DNA of 64,000 nt, from assembly GCA_964007475.1 (NCBI GenBank), contig OZ023273.1, forward strand, positions 77,723,737 through 77,787,736. The letters are read 5' to 3'. A model generated the notes under the pieces. The model worked only from the letters and a program-made list of their open reading frames with translations, ran no database searches and was not told the origin of the DNA. Each line of letters starts with the position of its first letter. Within the stretch, counting starts at the first letter, position 1. This DNA comes from Hybos culiciformis. Lineage: Eukaryota; Arthropoda; Insecta; Diptera; Hybotidae. Made by a program: the position numbers and the translations under genes. Of this stretch, positions 10,609-25,600 are shown one piece after another.

Positions 10609-13600
10609 CTGAAATAAAATTTATTATATTTTTTGAGGTTTAATAAATATTATTAATTATACATAATAATGATAGAATATTATTGACTTTTATGTTTTAC
10701 ATATTTTATGTTTACACATTGTTAAGTCATAAAAAAAACAAAAAGAAAACAAACAGTGTGTATTGCACACTCAAATTGACAAATATTTTTTTTACCTCGA
10801 TTTCCTCTATATCTTAAATTAGTCCTGTGATTTCCGTATGTTCGAGCTATCCTAAAGCTCGGTGGAAATTTAGCAAAATCAATGTTATCTGAATTAACCG
10901 ATTCTAAAGTATTATTGTAGTTTCCTTTCCTTAGTGATGCTATCGGACTCATGCGGACATCTTCCAATTCAATTACATCATCGGGTCTTGAACATGTTTC
11001 GGACTTGTCAAGTTTTACTAAAAAGTTAAATTTATTTTTACAATGATTTATAAATGTTTTTTTTTCACTTCTTAGATTACATACTTTTTTTTTTGTCGAC
11101 TTTATCATTCTTTTTCGTTTTCTTTTTCGCTCTTGCACCCCAATACGTGTAATTAACGGCAGCATACTCAAGCAATGCAGCAAACACAAATACAAAACAC
11201 ATAACTAAATATATGTCAATTGCCTTGACATAAGATATTCTTGGTAGAGAACTTCTCACTCCTGTACTAATAGTTGTCATTGTTAAGACAGTAGTTATAC
11301 CTGAAATAAAATTTATAATTAAAAAGTTATTCAGAAAAAAAGCTCACCATTTCTTAGTCAGTGTTAAATTTAGTAGAATATAAAGAATAAGTATTTATAT
11401 TTGTAGTTATAGTCGATTAGAACTTTTTGTTCATCAAGAGAATATAAATGGTCCACCAATCTATTTATTGTTTTTACGAATTTTTCCATTTACATCGCAG
11501 TTTATTTGTACGTGAAGTTAATGATAAAAAGAGGAAATTTAGATGTTCCAAACCATTTTTTATACTGTAATTATTTCTTATACCGTATTAATAATAATTG
11601 TCTCGTAAGTACGGCGTAAAAAGACGTCTGCTCGTACGAAGTACGAAAAGAAGGTGCAGAAATGATTTTGGTATGTTGTTTAAGTATAGTGACCCTGTTA
11701 AAAAAAAACTGCTTTTCGATTTTGAGATAAGGTCGGATTGGAATAAATGATTTTACAAGTATTACAAAGTAAAACCCATTTGAAGGTAAAGACAGCAAAC
11801 AAATTAAAATTTGCCCTGTATTTTACGACCCTTCTATTCAAATTGTTAAGGTTAGGAATTCAAATGCAATGCATATATTTATAATCATTAATTAATATAT
11901 ACATTAAATAATATTACATAAAAACTTAATAATCAATTTTATCTGTTTTAATGTGATGTCTGGTACCATGCGAATAACCTCAACGATGATTTTAAAGCTC
12001 AAAAAACAAAGTCACTGAATTAATTAGAAAGGCAAAACAAAAAGTCTTCAATGATAAAATCAGCAAGAGAGGAGAAGATTCTAGAAAAGTATGGCAAGCT
12101 ATCAATGAGATTTGGTGGGCAAAAAGACAAGTTCAATGGGGATCAAACAATTGAAAATGAAGGATAAAATCATAGTCAACATTGTTGATAATATGAAAAA
12201 GAATACATCGCCGTGGATAGATGAAATTACGTTAAACGACATTAAAGAACTGATAGATGAAATCTCAACACTAGGTCTAGGTTTGCCAACATAATGGGAA
12301 AATTCCCAGATATTCTAAAAAAAAAACTCTGATTATCCCAATATGTAGAAAACTATAATATATTACACTGGCCTACAAAAAAAAAATGTTTGTATTGGTG
12401 CAGCTCTGATCGCATCTGTAGTCGGTAAAGTAGTTAGTATGAACTACATTTCTGCTACTAGATGTCAGCTGACAGCTCTGGTTTACCTATAATTCTTATT
12501 TCAAATTTTTTACGGTTTTATTCAAAATCAGTCCATGTTATAACTACTTTTATGACATTAATCGTATAAATTTATGATGGCAAGTAAGTCAAGAAGTTGC
12601 ATTAACGATCCTGATATGTTTTGTTACATATGCGGTGAGTATATAATGAAAGATCAACGGAAACCGATTAATGACACGGTAATTCGCTTGTATTCTGTAT
12701 ACTTTGGTATTGAAATTGGCAATCAAGCTGATATGAAAAATTTGACTAGTTTTCTTCTTTCAGCTCACAAAATATACCCAAAATCAGGTCTAAAATCTTA
12801 GGCACCAAAATGAGTGTGGGCCAGTGTTATAATTAAAGTTTTATCGTAATGGGCGGAAATAAAAATAAGTAAGCTTGGAAATATTAAAAAACATGTAGAA
12901 AAGGAAAAATAAAATAAAATAATCATTATTCGAGAAGAAATCAGGTCATTCGGTTCAGTAGCTGAAAATTATAAAACTAATAGTTCAAATAGTCGTCAAA
13001 AATTCATTATAAAACGCATATTAATTAAAAAAATATTGTGCGTTCAAGTATTTTTGATTATTTGTAATTTGATTTAATATATTTATAAATTTATTTAAAA
13101 CACCGATCAATTGAAACAAATATTTGAATTAAAGAAATAGCTCGTTTGTCGTGCCTGAAAAATTTAGATCACGATTAGGAATTTGAACACGCTCGCGATA
13201 ACACAAAACATAAGGCTGGTAATAATCAACCCAATAACTATCGCCCGATCTGTCTTTTAAGTACGGTTGCTAAGATATTCGAAAGATTAATACAGCAAAG
13301 AATAGTTGATTTTGTTCTAAAAAATGGAAGTTATGATTAATATTTATCCCCAAACCCTCTGATTTTTTTTTAAATGGACCGTGGCTATAATAAATTGGGC
13401 ACCACTGATCTATACCATGGACATATTATGTCAATTGTGAGCTACAATATAATAATATGGTCAACGTGTTCCCAATTTCTAATGAATAAAATAAAGATCA
13501 TGATAAATAAGGCCCTAAAAGTTCTATATAATTCTAGAGAAGAAGCATACAGAAGATCTGTATAAAATAACTAATAAACTAATACTAGACTAAATTTATA

Positions 13601-16600
13601 ATCTACGAAAAATCAAAGTTTGTTTTTAGGGTTAATGGACAAACGAAGTCATCCTTGGTGATGACAATGCGTCGAGATATTCACAACTACAAACTCACTA
13701 CAACTACAACACTCACTACAACTACAACAAAAGCAATCGCAGGTGCCAAAGTCTACATCAGTAAAACATCGACGTAGCTTAATATCGACAACACTCAGAT
13801 TGTATAACCTCCTGCCTACTGAGATCAGAGAAATAAATGCTTACCACCATTTCACTAAATAAAAAGCAGGAATAGCGAAATTTTAAAAGTATATTATAAT
13901 TACCAACGAGACAGAAAGTTAGAAGGTAAAAATAAATTTAAATATAAATGTATAGCAGTGATGTGGGGATTATTTTGTTATTGTATTGAAAATGAAAAAT
14001 TCTTATATACACCAGTTTTTATCTTAAATTGTTTTTATAAGTGAAATTGAGTACAAATTGTTAGCTTGTTGTTATATGATATATCCAATTGTAAAAAAAA
14101 AAGAAAATAAATTGTTACTAAAGAATAAATAAATAAAATAAATCTTGTACCCAAAGCTACTCTAGCACTTGTTGCTTCATGATTTATCCAAAATGATACC
14201 CATGACAACATTACAATTAAAATACTTGGCAAGTAAGTTTGAAATACAAAATATCCAATATTTCGCTGTAATTTGAATGATAAAGATAATCTCTGATAAA
14301 TTCCAGTAGCCAACTCCTCTTTTCTGTCATTTGTTTCGTGCCCGAGAATTGTGAACTGTGGCAATTGAGCGTCTTCAACTCCTCGTACTGGTGTTGGCTT
14401 CCAGTACATAACAACATCACTTACTGTGTAGCCATCTGAAAAAACAAATTTATACATATAGAACTGGCTCCAGGGCGAGTGAGAAGGGTTTTTTAATTTT
14501 AAGTTTTTTTTTGCTGAAACTTACAACTTTCTATTTCTACTGTACAGTTCTGAGAATCTAATGGATAATTATGTAGATCCATCATACATGCTAAAGTTGT
14601 TGTAAATCTCATTCCTAAAACAGAAGAAAAAAATAAGTAAATAGATTTAATAGAAGAAAAATAATAAACATACCATAAGTTACTGAACCATCTCCTCCAA
14701 GTCTAACCAATTTGTTCCGCTCAGTCACATCATGTAAAAAGCTGTAATTAATATTAAAAATTTCGGTCATATTCTTTATATATTCTGATAAATTGCTTAG
14801 AGCAGACTGTAATTACGGTAAAACCTAATTCTGTAATTAAAATTCTTCCGTCTATCTATATTTTTTTAATCCATACCACCCATTCCATTCCATTCCATCC
14901 TGTTCTACTCATTATCCTAACAGCTATTTTGTCACTTCAGTTTGTACATCATAGAGTTCGAAGACTCGCCTCCGCCTTCATTTGGTGAGCTCTGAACTTC
15001 CACAAACTAAAATTTCGAAACTTTTGGAAAACTGACGGAGGGTGCATAACCCAAAAATATGTAGAATAAAAAAAGACAGTGATAAAAGTTTATTTTCTAT
15101 TAAGAAATTGGGTCCCAAACCCTACAAATGCCATTTTAATTTTTAAATGTTTAAAAAAAGTTTTGTTTATTTTTCTTAAGCAAAGATTTTCTAATTTGCG
15201 TCTGTGGGGCTGGAAACAAAAAAAAATTATTATAATTTATAAAGAAAAAAATTTCGAAAAAAAAACATTAACGAAATTTACATAAAATTAAAATAAAATA
15301 TAAATTATAAAACATTTATAAGTTCAAATAAAAAAGATTTTATAATTTTGTGAAAACATTTTTTTGAGAATTCAGGTTTTAATTTGTGAAATTGGAAAAT
15401 TGTAACTGTTATTGTAAGTTTGAAAAACCATTAATAATTATAATATTGTTTTGACTAGTTTTAATTTTATTAATTATCTAATTAATTTTTTTTTTTTTGA
15501 AAATTTTCTTAATTTATTAGATTTTATCAGATTACGTATCTATCTACTTTTGCGATAACTAAACGAGTTAATTTTTAGTTTTCAAATGAGTATTTATTAT
15601 TTTTATTATTTATTATTTTTTTCAATAACCACCTTATGTTTTTTTAATTTGGATGTTGTCTTTGGCTGGAGAGGGCCAATGGTTTGTTTACCTATGTCAA
15701 AAATAAATCAGACCAAAAATCGCTAATAAATATTATTACGTATAGGTTTGAAGTCTTTAGAGAAATTTAATGGTCCGTTTGATAGAATTTAAGTTAATTT
15801 GAATTAATTTTGAAAGATCAAAAATGTATAAAACATTGTTTAGAAAACTATCTTAATTTTTATTTTTTATTTTTAGTTGTTTAAAAAATGAAGCGTCGTT
15901 GCATATTTAGTCCTGAGTTGAAATCAAAATACACTTTTCTAGAGTCCGTGAAAGATTCAAAACACTGTGCAAAAGTACTATTAACATTGCAAATAAGGGA
16001 AAATTTGATATTCAACATTTAAATAAAGATAAGCATAAAAAAGCAACTCGGGCCGCTAACTCATCAAAAATAAATGAACATTTTGTCTCCAACACATCTT
16101 ATTTAAAATTGAATGCCAAAGTTGGAGCAACAGAGGCCACTCTTGCTTTTCATTCATGGAAGCACCATTTTAGTTTCAAGTCGTCTGAATGCTCTAACAG
16201 TTTATATTAAATAATTTTTGATGATTCCAAAATAGCTAACAATATTAATTCTGCTAGAACTAAAACTAGAACAATAGCCGTAAACGTTATAGCACCTTTT
16301 TGTATAGAAAAAATTATATTGGACCTAAAAGAAACACCTTTTTTCTCAGTGTCGACTGATGCAAGCAATCATGGTAACCAAAAGCTTTTTCCTATTTTGG
16401 TTAGTTTTTTCTCCATTCAAGAGGATATTGAAACAAAATTGATTGAGCTTCAAACATTGCCTAATGAAACCGCCAATACTATTAGTTCATTTTTAATATC
16501 GTTTTTAAAAAATAACAATATTTTAGAAAAATTTAACTCATTGTCTGCAGATAATTGTAATACAAATTTTGGAGGTGCGGAAAGAAAAGGAAAAAAGAAT

Positions 16601-19600
16601 GTTTTTCATTATTAAATAAAGCTGTGGAAATTTAATTGTTCGAGGTCGGCTGTCCAGTGCATATTATTCACAATGCAGCTAAATGTGGATTGGATTGCTT
16701 GGGCATTGATATTGCAGCTATAATTTAAAAAATTTACAATTTTTTCTCTATTTACACTGTAAGAGTGGAAACTTTAAAAGAATTTTGTGACTTTGTTAAT
16801 ATAGAATATAGAAGTTTACTTTATCAAAGCGCTACTCGTTTGTTATCATTGTACCCAGCCGTTGATCGACTTTTCAAAATGTTTGAAGGATTGAAATCAT
16901 ATTTCTTGTTTATTGACTCACCACCCAAAAATTTTAAAAGACTTTTTTGGATTTCCTCTCGGAATTTATTTATGGTTTGCTCACTATTTTATGTTTTTTT
17001 TCAAGATAATATTAAAAACTTAGAAGCCGAAAATAATTAAATCCTGGAAATTAAAAAAATTTTAAACATAATTATCACATCTTTTCAAAATCGTTTAACC
17101 GAGTCATTTTTGCCACTAAAAGTTAAATCTTTACTGTACAGTTAAGACAACAAATTCGAAATACATAAAGTAGTAAAAGAGTTATTTCTTTGTTACAAAA
17201 AAGATTTAGAATATATAGTAAAGTGGTCGAGTCAGTTACAAGAGCTTGATTGTTTGCAGTGGATGTATTTGGAAAAAATTTCCTACTGACAAAATATTGA
17301 AAAATGTATTAATTTTATTTTGTCTCGTGTTAAAAATTTTGAAATAGACAATCAAAAATGTTTCGACGAATTGTCAGATTTGAAATTTTTTTTATCAGAA
17401 AACAGTAAAGTACAAATTTTCAAGAAGTTACCATCTAGCTTAAAATGGCTTCAATTTTTCAAACAATATTCTAGTTCTGAATTTATAAAAATTTGCTAAA
17501 TTTTTTTTTGCGATCCCTGGGCATAACGCAAACGTTGAGCGAGTATTTTCTATGATAGAAGCTCAGTGGACCAAAGAGAGAAATAGACTTACTCCTGAAA
17601 CTGTCAAAGGAATAATGTCAGTAGTATATAATTTGAAGAATATCTCGTGTAAAGATTTTTACGGCCTAATAAAAAATGATAAAAATTTCTTGAATAAAGT
17701 TTTTAGTTCAGGCAAATATGATTTCGTTGAATAATTTTTGTTTAGTAAATTGATTTTTTTACTATCTCGTTAGTTAGAGGTTTTATTTGTTTTATAATTT
17801 AATATATAATTTCTTTCAAATTTCGCAATAAATAATTGAAGTTCAACATTTTTTAAATCAAGCTTTGTACAAGTAAACAAGTTAAAATGAATTGGTTTAT
17901 AATTTAAGAAATTTTATTGAAATAATTCTTGTTTAATAAATTCAATTTTGTTACTTAATACGTAATATGTACTTATAATATAATACCTATAAAATTTTGT
18001 AATAAATAATAGAAGTTTGAATGTACAGATGAAAATGAATTACTTTATATTTTATGTACATTAACTGAAGTATTTTATGTTAATGATTAAAAAAATAAAT
18101 ACTAAATTATAAAATTTCTTGGTCTCTTTTTGATCTCTTTTTTTTTACCCCAATGTTCTATTTTTTTCAGATTTTTTTAAAAAATACTCTTTTTTGACTT
18201 AACCGATTTGGCAACCCTAATCAATCGGAAAAACTGAAATGAAAATGATAAAAAAAAATCGTTTTAATAAAAAAAATAATAAAAATCTTTTAATACAAAA
18301 TAAACTTAACTCAAAATGTACTAAAATTTTAAAAATTATTTCGTACATAAAGAAACAAATACAATTAAGAATAATATTTTGAGCAATCCGCTTCAAAAAC
18401 ACGATTTTGCTAAGGTTCTTTTCCTTAAAATTTTTTTCGATTTTTCTTTTTATTATTTTTCTTATCTTGGGTATATATTGCCCGTGATTGGCTTTGTCCC
18501 CGCGATTCTTGGCCACAATTAATTCTTTCGAGAGTCCCTTATTATTTTGTGAACTCCAGCATGGCGTTTTCCTACTATAACTTTGAATTATTGGTGCCAT
18601 ACCTTGACACTGTTTTGTGTTAGTGGGAAGCATTCAAGCATTCCGTACCGCTTTCAGTATCACTAATAAATAAAATTTAGAGAAAAAAAAAATTAATAAT
18701 AAAAATAAAAAAAAAAAATTAAAAAAAGAAAATAGAAATAATAATAATAAAATAATTTGACCAAATAATCAATTTTAAACCTGACGCGGTTAACAAATCT
18801 TCCTATATCTCCTATCCTTTAATTCCCGTGCACTCTTCTTCACTCGCTTGTCGTTGCCTTACTGGAGGTCAATAAGGCTTTAAAAACTGTTGACCGCCGG
18901 TTCGTAGTTCGCCAGCTTGTTATCGGAACCAACTATTTACACTTCTCAGGGATTTTACACTTCTCAGGGATTTACACTTCTCAGGGATGAGCAAAAAATT
19001 GTGTATCAATTTTTGTAATATCCGAGGTTTGGAAGCGAATTTTCAAGCCGTCCAAATCCATTTGGCCTCTGCTATGCCAAATATTCTGGTTTTAAGTGAG
19101 ACCCAAGTATTAGACAACGGAGACCCCAACCGTTTTTCAGTCCTGGGTTACGATCTTCACTCCTTATATGTTGCCCACAGAGGAGTCGCTGTTTACGTTA
19201 AAGATTTGCTTGTTATCCTATTAAAGATTTAAAAACATCAAGTCCCTTATTCAATTTCCTTTGGTTCAAAATAAGAACCAACAAACACGTCATCCATTTT
19301 TGCTTCCTTAGCCCGCAACTGACTGGCACCGATCACGTTGTAGAGTTTGATTTGCTGTCGGACCAAATTAATCAGATTCTTGCGAAAAACCCAGAGTCTG
19401 AAATTTTGGTTTTCGGTGATTTCAACGTACACAACGTATCATGGCTTAGTCATTCTAATCCCGAAGGCAGATATGTAGAGTTTTTTTCAAGTCTCAACAA
19501 TCTTATTCAAATTATTTTCGAACCCACCCACATTCCATCAGGGTCATCATCTCTTGGATCTGTTTCTGACATCGAATCCAGATAATTATAACGCTCCAAT

Positions 19601-22600
19601 TAGCTCCCCCCTTGGAAACTCCGATCATTGTCTCGTTAGTACGTCCTTCTTCCTTGATGGCGGAGCGTGTTTATCTAGGGCTCCTGGAAGACTAGTATGG
19701 ATCTATTCCCAAGCTCATTGGGATGGACTCTCTGGTTTTGTTGGACGGATGGATCTATCTCGCTGCTTCTCAGAGAGGGATGTTGACCTTTGTACGGCTG
19801 TCATTACCGAAAGTATTCTGCTAGGGATGAAGCTATTCATACCCCATAAAAAAGTACAAAGTAAAACGAATACTAAAAATCCGTGGTTCAATGACACCTG
19901 TGCAAAGGCCATAGCCGATAGAGATAATGCTTTTCGTGAGTATAAACAAAACAATTCTTTAAATTCACTGAAGCACTGACGCGAACCCACCCACATTCCG
20001 TCAGGAACAGATGCAGTAGAATTTGTCGACAGCAGAAGGTTTTGTATACCCAGAGGAAGCGTCAAGAAATATTATACCTTCCTAAAAATAGCAGAAGCTT
20101 TTGGAGCTTCGCTAAAATTGTACAACAAAACTTTTGTTCGCCTTCATCTTTTCCTCCCCTTGTAGATGGTGACCGGATCATATCAGATTCGGTTGGGAAG
20201 GCTAATTTGTTTGCTAAACTTTTTAGTCAAAACTCAACACTCGCAGCTTCAGCTCAAGATCCACCTGTATTTCCTCCAGTAAACTCTTCTTTTGGAAGCG
20301 TTTACTTTAGGCAACGTGCTGTTTTAAAAGCTCTCAAAAATCTGAATGTGAAAAAGTCAACTGGCCCTGATGGTATTCCGGCTGTGGTCATAAAACATAC
20401 TGCCTCTGTTCTAGACCTCTGCGCAACCTTTTCTATCTTTCATATTCACTTGGCATTTACCCCACCAATTGGAAAGTTGTGCATGTTCAGCCTATTCGCA
20501 AAAAACGCGATAAATGCGATCGCTCTAACTGCAGGCCTATTGCGCTTACTTCTATTCTCTCCAAAGTAATGGAATCCCTTATTAACAATAAAGTTAAAAA
20601 ATACCTCGAATGCAACAAATTGCTTAGTGACCAGCAATATGGTTTTGGTACGAATAGATCGACTGGTGACCTGATGAAATATTTATCCCACAAGCTTAAC
20701 GCCAGTCTTCACAACTCCGGTGAGTCTTGTGTTGTTGCTTTGGATATAGCTAAAGCTTTTGATCGAGTGTGGCACTCGGCCCTGATTTCTAAAGTTAAAT
20801 CAATGGGTCTAGGATCAGCCTTTGTCAATTGGATCAGCAACTTTTTGTCTGGCCGTTCTATTCGTGCTGTTGTGGATGGGTACCAGTCACATATTTTTAA
20901 CATTAATTCCGGTGTACCTCCAGGATGTGTTCTCTCTCCAACCCTCTTTTTAATTTTCATTAATGACCTTCTGAAGTCAACACTCAATCCCATCCACAGC
21001 TTCGCCGACGACAGTAACTTGTTGGCATACTACGATTTTATTAATAGGAAATCAGCATCTTCAAATGCTAACGCAATTTTCTCCAAAGTAGCATAAATCA
21101 CGACCTATCCAAAATTTCAAAATAGGGTCTTCTCAACAAAGTTGAGTTTAACGCTTCTAAAACGCAAAGCTGCCTTATTTCGAGAAAGCTGTCAACTTTC
21201 GAACCTCAACTTTCTTTTCAAGGCGAGAGTATTGGAAAATCTGGAAACCTTGACATTTTAGGTTCAAAAATAACCAGCGATCTCAGCTGGAAAATTCATA
21301 TTTTCGAAACGGCTAAAACCGCAGCTAAATGTCTTGGTTTTCTAAAAAGATATAAACAATACTTTTCCCCCTCCGATCTCTTAAACATTTATAAATCCTA
21401 CAGACGAACGAAATTAGAATATAATTCACATATATGGGCTGATGCTCCTAAAACGCACCTTGAGTACCTGGACAAAGTTCAGAGAAGGGCTATTAGACAC
21501 GTACCGCTTCAACGTCATACCCGTATTTCGTCAAAATTCCCAGATGTGATAGAACGAGCTTTGGAGATTCGTTTTCAATTCGCACCTCGAGAATGTGGAA
21601 TGCTCTCCCTTCAAAATTGTTCCCTACAGCTGGCGGACGTTTGATTTACGACTTGCGCCGCTTTAAGAAGAGTGTAAATGATTACCTACTGATTGTCCCA
21701 CTTTGTAATCCCGTCTAAACTTCCTGTCCCCATTATCAAATCCATACTTCTTTAAGTATAAAAGGTATCCCACCTAGTGATTTGGTAACTTTAATAAAAA
21801 AAAAAAAAAAACATATTCTTCAATATAATCTTTATGAAAACAAGTACCAATTTATTTTGCGTCTTCGACATCTACTTTAACTCTAGTAATAAGCTGAGAC
21901 CTCACTTGGTCGTACGAAGGCTAGACTTTTGATCAACCTAATTTGCAATAAAAAAATTTAAATATTACCATATTTAGTTGTTTTTTTCTTTTTGCACCCT
22001 TCGCCAAATAATCTGCCCAAAATGAAACAAAGAACACAAACGCTTAATTCATGCGAGACAAATTAAAAAAATTAACACAAATTCCAGTTCGACGTGGGAA
22101 TAGAACTAACGGCATGCCATAAGATAATGGCAATACCACTACACCATGACGGCTGACAACAGCCATTAAAAGCAACATTTAGGAAAAAGCTTTAGCTGTC
22201 GACACAATTGCTTTTTCAAAATCACAAATTATTCTCTGTGGATTTAAATTAATTCTTCGTAAATTGAAAAAACAACTGATCGTGGCGCAATATGTATGCA
22301 AGATTTTGTTTAATTTTCATGATAGAATTTGGTAATGCAAGATTTTGTAGTTTCCACACCCAACCCATTTTTATAGCTTGAACAAGAACATGTGTTCATG
22401 TTTAATAGGTCTCACCTGTTTTTATCATTCGCAAAAAATGTGTCCGGAACCCAAATTTTTTCAGCGAAATCGCCTGATAGTGTCAGGACGTCATCTTCTT
22501 CATCGTAGTACGCTCCAAACGCCAGCCTTAACGAAAATTTTAAGAAATTTTAAAAGAAAATTTTAAATAATTTAATATAACTTTATTATATTACCTTTCA

Positions 22601-25600
22601 TCGCGCCAATATTGATTTAAATACATAGTTATGGTATAATCCTTTTAACAGAAAAAAAAAAAATTCTGGTTTAAAAATTAAATAATATTTGACGCTTAAC
22701 TAATTAGAGTTTTCATTTTTTTTTAGTTTCTTTAAAGATACCTTGTTCACAATTGGGAGCTTAACACTTCAATCGAGATTTAGTCATCCAAATATTATCG
22801 GAATCCATGGAAAAAATCCCTGTCTAATAATTTTTGTAGAGTTTGGCATTCAAAGAATCTAAATCAATTTTTGTGGAGGACAAACGGGTATTTAAAATGA
22901 AAATATCAGTCCGTTTTTAAATTTTTAATGCAAAACTAGCTAATTTTATTAAATATATCTTGACGACATCGTTTTACATAGTTTGTTATATTATTAACAG
23001 TCGATTAACATAATACATTATTGTATGTTTTTTTAATTGTATTGCAGATACCTTTTTTGTGATAATTTATAAAATTATTTGTTGTATTTGCTGAGCTTTG
23101 GTATGATCAACTGTTTTGGATCAATCCCCATTCCAATTATTATTGAAATTATAGAAAATAAATTTGAAAATATACAACCCCACACAGATATCCCCAAATT
23201 TGATTTTATATTCCTCCTAAGATTTTGCTTAGAGGAATGTAATTATTTTAAATTTCAAGGAAAATATTACCAACAAAAATTAGGAATCGCCATGGGCAAT
23301 AGCCTAGGTAGTATACTTGTCCAAATCACTACTGATTATATTATTGAACACACTTTATCCAAAATTTGGAAAAAACATATACCAACACCTAGTTTATGGA
23401 ATGTATATGTTCACAGAAAAAAATTTGCTCGTACTAATAACTAAATAATTCGTTAAAATCAACGAAAAATTCGTTATTTTGGCTACAACGAACATTTCGT
23501 TGAAAAAAGCTCGTAGTTCGTTAAAAAAGTTCGTTATACCCCAAAACCAAAAACCTTTCAAATTCTTCAGCAAAAACACCGCAAATACGAAAGAAAAATT
23601 TTACTAGACTAAATTTTTTTTTTTATTTATTTAATTTTTTTTTTATTTCTTTTTTGTTTTTTATTTTAATTTTTTTTTTATTTTTTTTTTTATTTTTTTT
23701 TTTATTTTTTTTTTTATTTATTTTTTTTTATTTATTTTTTTTATTTATTTTTTTTTATTTATTTTTTTTATTTATTAATTTTTTTTATTTATGTTTCTTT
23801 TTTTATTATTTATTTTTTAAATTTTTTTATTTAATTTTTTTTTAATAATTTTTTTTATGCCCCGCTTGTGGCTTCGAACCACTGTCCTAAACATTGCAAT
23901 CCATCAACTCTGCCACTGAGCTATGAACTAAATTTACGGCAATGTGTAAAATGGAAAATATAAGTTCTGTATGGATTGAAATTTCCCGTATTTAACGATA
24001 ACGAACTTTTTTAACGAGTACTAAAAATGAAAAAAATGTTCGTAATAAGAAAATAAACGAAATTTACGTTACAAAAACGTATTTATTCATTATTTTTCGT
24101 TATCTTAACGAGAATGTCATTAACGAACTTTTTTGACGTAATGAGTACGAGCAAATTTTTTTCTGTGTTGATGACCACCTATTACTACTGAATAAAAATA
24201 ATGTTGACGACCTCCTCAATAACCTAAACTCTTTTAATACTAACATAAAATTCACAAAGGAAGTAGAAAACAATAATAAAATAAAGTTCTTAGACCTAAC
24301 CATCATAAGAAATAATAGCGAATTTATAACCAACTGATACACAAAAGAAATTTCTTCCAATCGCATCATTAATTACCACTCTTCACATGCAAGACACATA
24401 ATTATAAACACTGCCAAATCACTAGCACACAAAGTCTACACATTTAGCAACAAACAATTCCATAAAGAAAACATCAACAAATTTAAAACCATACTTCTTA
24501 AAAACAGCTTCCCTAACCAAATTATTTTTGATACATTCCACAAAAACGTTCCTCAACTAGATAATAATTTATCCACCAATTTAAATATCCCCAACAATAT
24601 ATATTAATAAACATTTTTTATATTTTCTAAATAAATCTATATATATAAAACAAAAGTAGGCTCTTTTTCTGTACCGAGTAGGCTCCTAAACCGCTCAACC
24701 GATCGTTTTCAAACCATGTCTCTGTTTCGGAGGTCGGGGGTCGTTATAGGCTATTTTAAAATTTGATTGGCCCCCTACCCAGAGACCTCATTGTTATTCA
24801 TTGTTTTTTATTAAAAAATTAATTGTAAAGAAAAAGAAAATAATTTTGCTTGACATAAAACTTTAGTTCCAAAAAAAAAAAAATTAAAAAATTAAATAAT
24901 TAAATTTAAAGAGTATTGATAAAAAATTAAATATAATATAATAAAAAAAAAAAACATTGTTACATCTATTTTATATACATATGTTTGATTTAACTTAAGT
25001 TATTGTTATTTTACATCAATTTTTTATAAATGTTGGTAAGAGGAAAAAAAAAAAGAAACACAAAAAACATAAAATTTAAAACCACAAAATCGTTATGTTG
25101 TATTTAGTGCTATAGAATTTAGATCACTAAATGGAATATTATATGCGTCAATACACATGCAATCATTTAGATGCATCTGCGTAAATAATGAAAAAATTTA
25201 GATGCATCAGCGTATATAATGAAAAATTTAGATGCATCAGCGTGAATAATGAAATCATTTAGATGTTTCGTATTGAATATTACGTAATACCTAAACAAAC
25301 ATAATATCTCTCACAATATTTCAATACAGCCAAATACAAAAAAAAAAATGAGAAAAAAATGAGAAGAAAAATATTCTCTCTTTGCAACTACCTCTCCCCT
25401 ACGCATTAAAACAGTATATTGGATATGTAAACAAAATTTGTTATACAACTCGTTCTGTATTTACACAAAAATACATTGAAACTTGTCAATTTATATCACT
25501 CGACTTTCGGTCTCGTGATATAAGTATTGACTCGTGTCAATTTATTTTTGTATATACAGAACTCTTAATTAATAACAAATTTAGTTTACATATACAATAA

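Larger units (their letters stand above)
18775..21811 (+). mobile_element. Near full-length LINE copy B, frameshifted
   Basis: Order: 5' leader (18,775-18,935), a 17-19-bp unit (TTACACTTCTCAGGGAT) repeated three times just before the ORF start, APE-type endonuclease, reverse transcriptase, C-terminal region to about 21,660, short 3' UTR and a poly(A) run at 21,796-21,811. Frameshifts occur at about 19,230-19,360, 19,550, 19,980-20,040, 20,440-20,480 and 21,090. A segment (ACCCACCCACATTCC) near 19,522 is repeated at about 19,983. It lies in Lcch3 intron 5. The RT is CR1/jockey-like; I cannot assign the clade more finely. Confidence 0.92.
23412..24167. mobile_element. 756-bp TIR element interrupting the Penelope-like RT
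   Basis: The inverted ends CACAGAAAAAAATTTGCTCG (23,412-23,431) and their mirror (24,145-24,167) extend over about 23 bp. TT flanks both sides. Internal TCGTTA/TAACGA motifs are repeated near both ends. The interior has a T-rich tract (23,600-23,855) and a tRNA-like sequence, but no transposase. Confidence 0.82.
23061..24607 (+). mobile_element. Penelope-like element RT, split by a DNA insertion
   Basis: From about 23,079 the frame carries [18 protein letters not shown] and then [14 protein letters not shown], the palm motif style of Penelope-like elements. At 23,411 the reading stops in the codons for YV and resumes at about 24,170 with [11 protein letters not shown], so the catalytic YVDD is cut by a 756-bp insert. 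The second part carries [20 protein letters not shown], a TGA at 24,335 and ends at TAA 24,605. No GIY-YIG endonuclease is visible. A 45-bp stretch at its start recurs inverted at 25,745-25,790. Confidence 0.82.

Noticed and set aside
14035..14457. A separate 140-residue neurotransmitter-receptor gene
   Set aside because: It is one exon of Lcch3 read past its splice donor; the last 36 residues are intron.
23654..23845. Hydrophobic Phe/Leu-rich membrane protein
   Set aside because: It is the translation of a T-rich low-complexity tract inside a DNA element.
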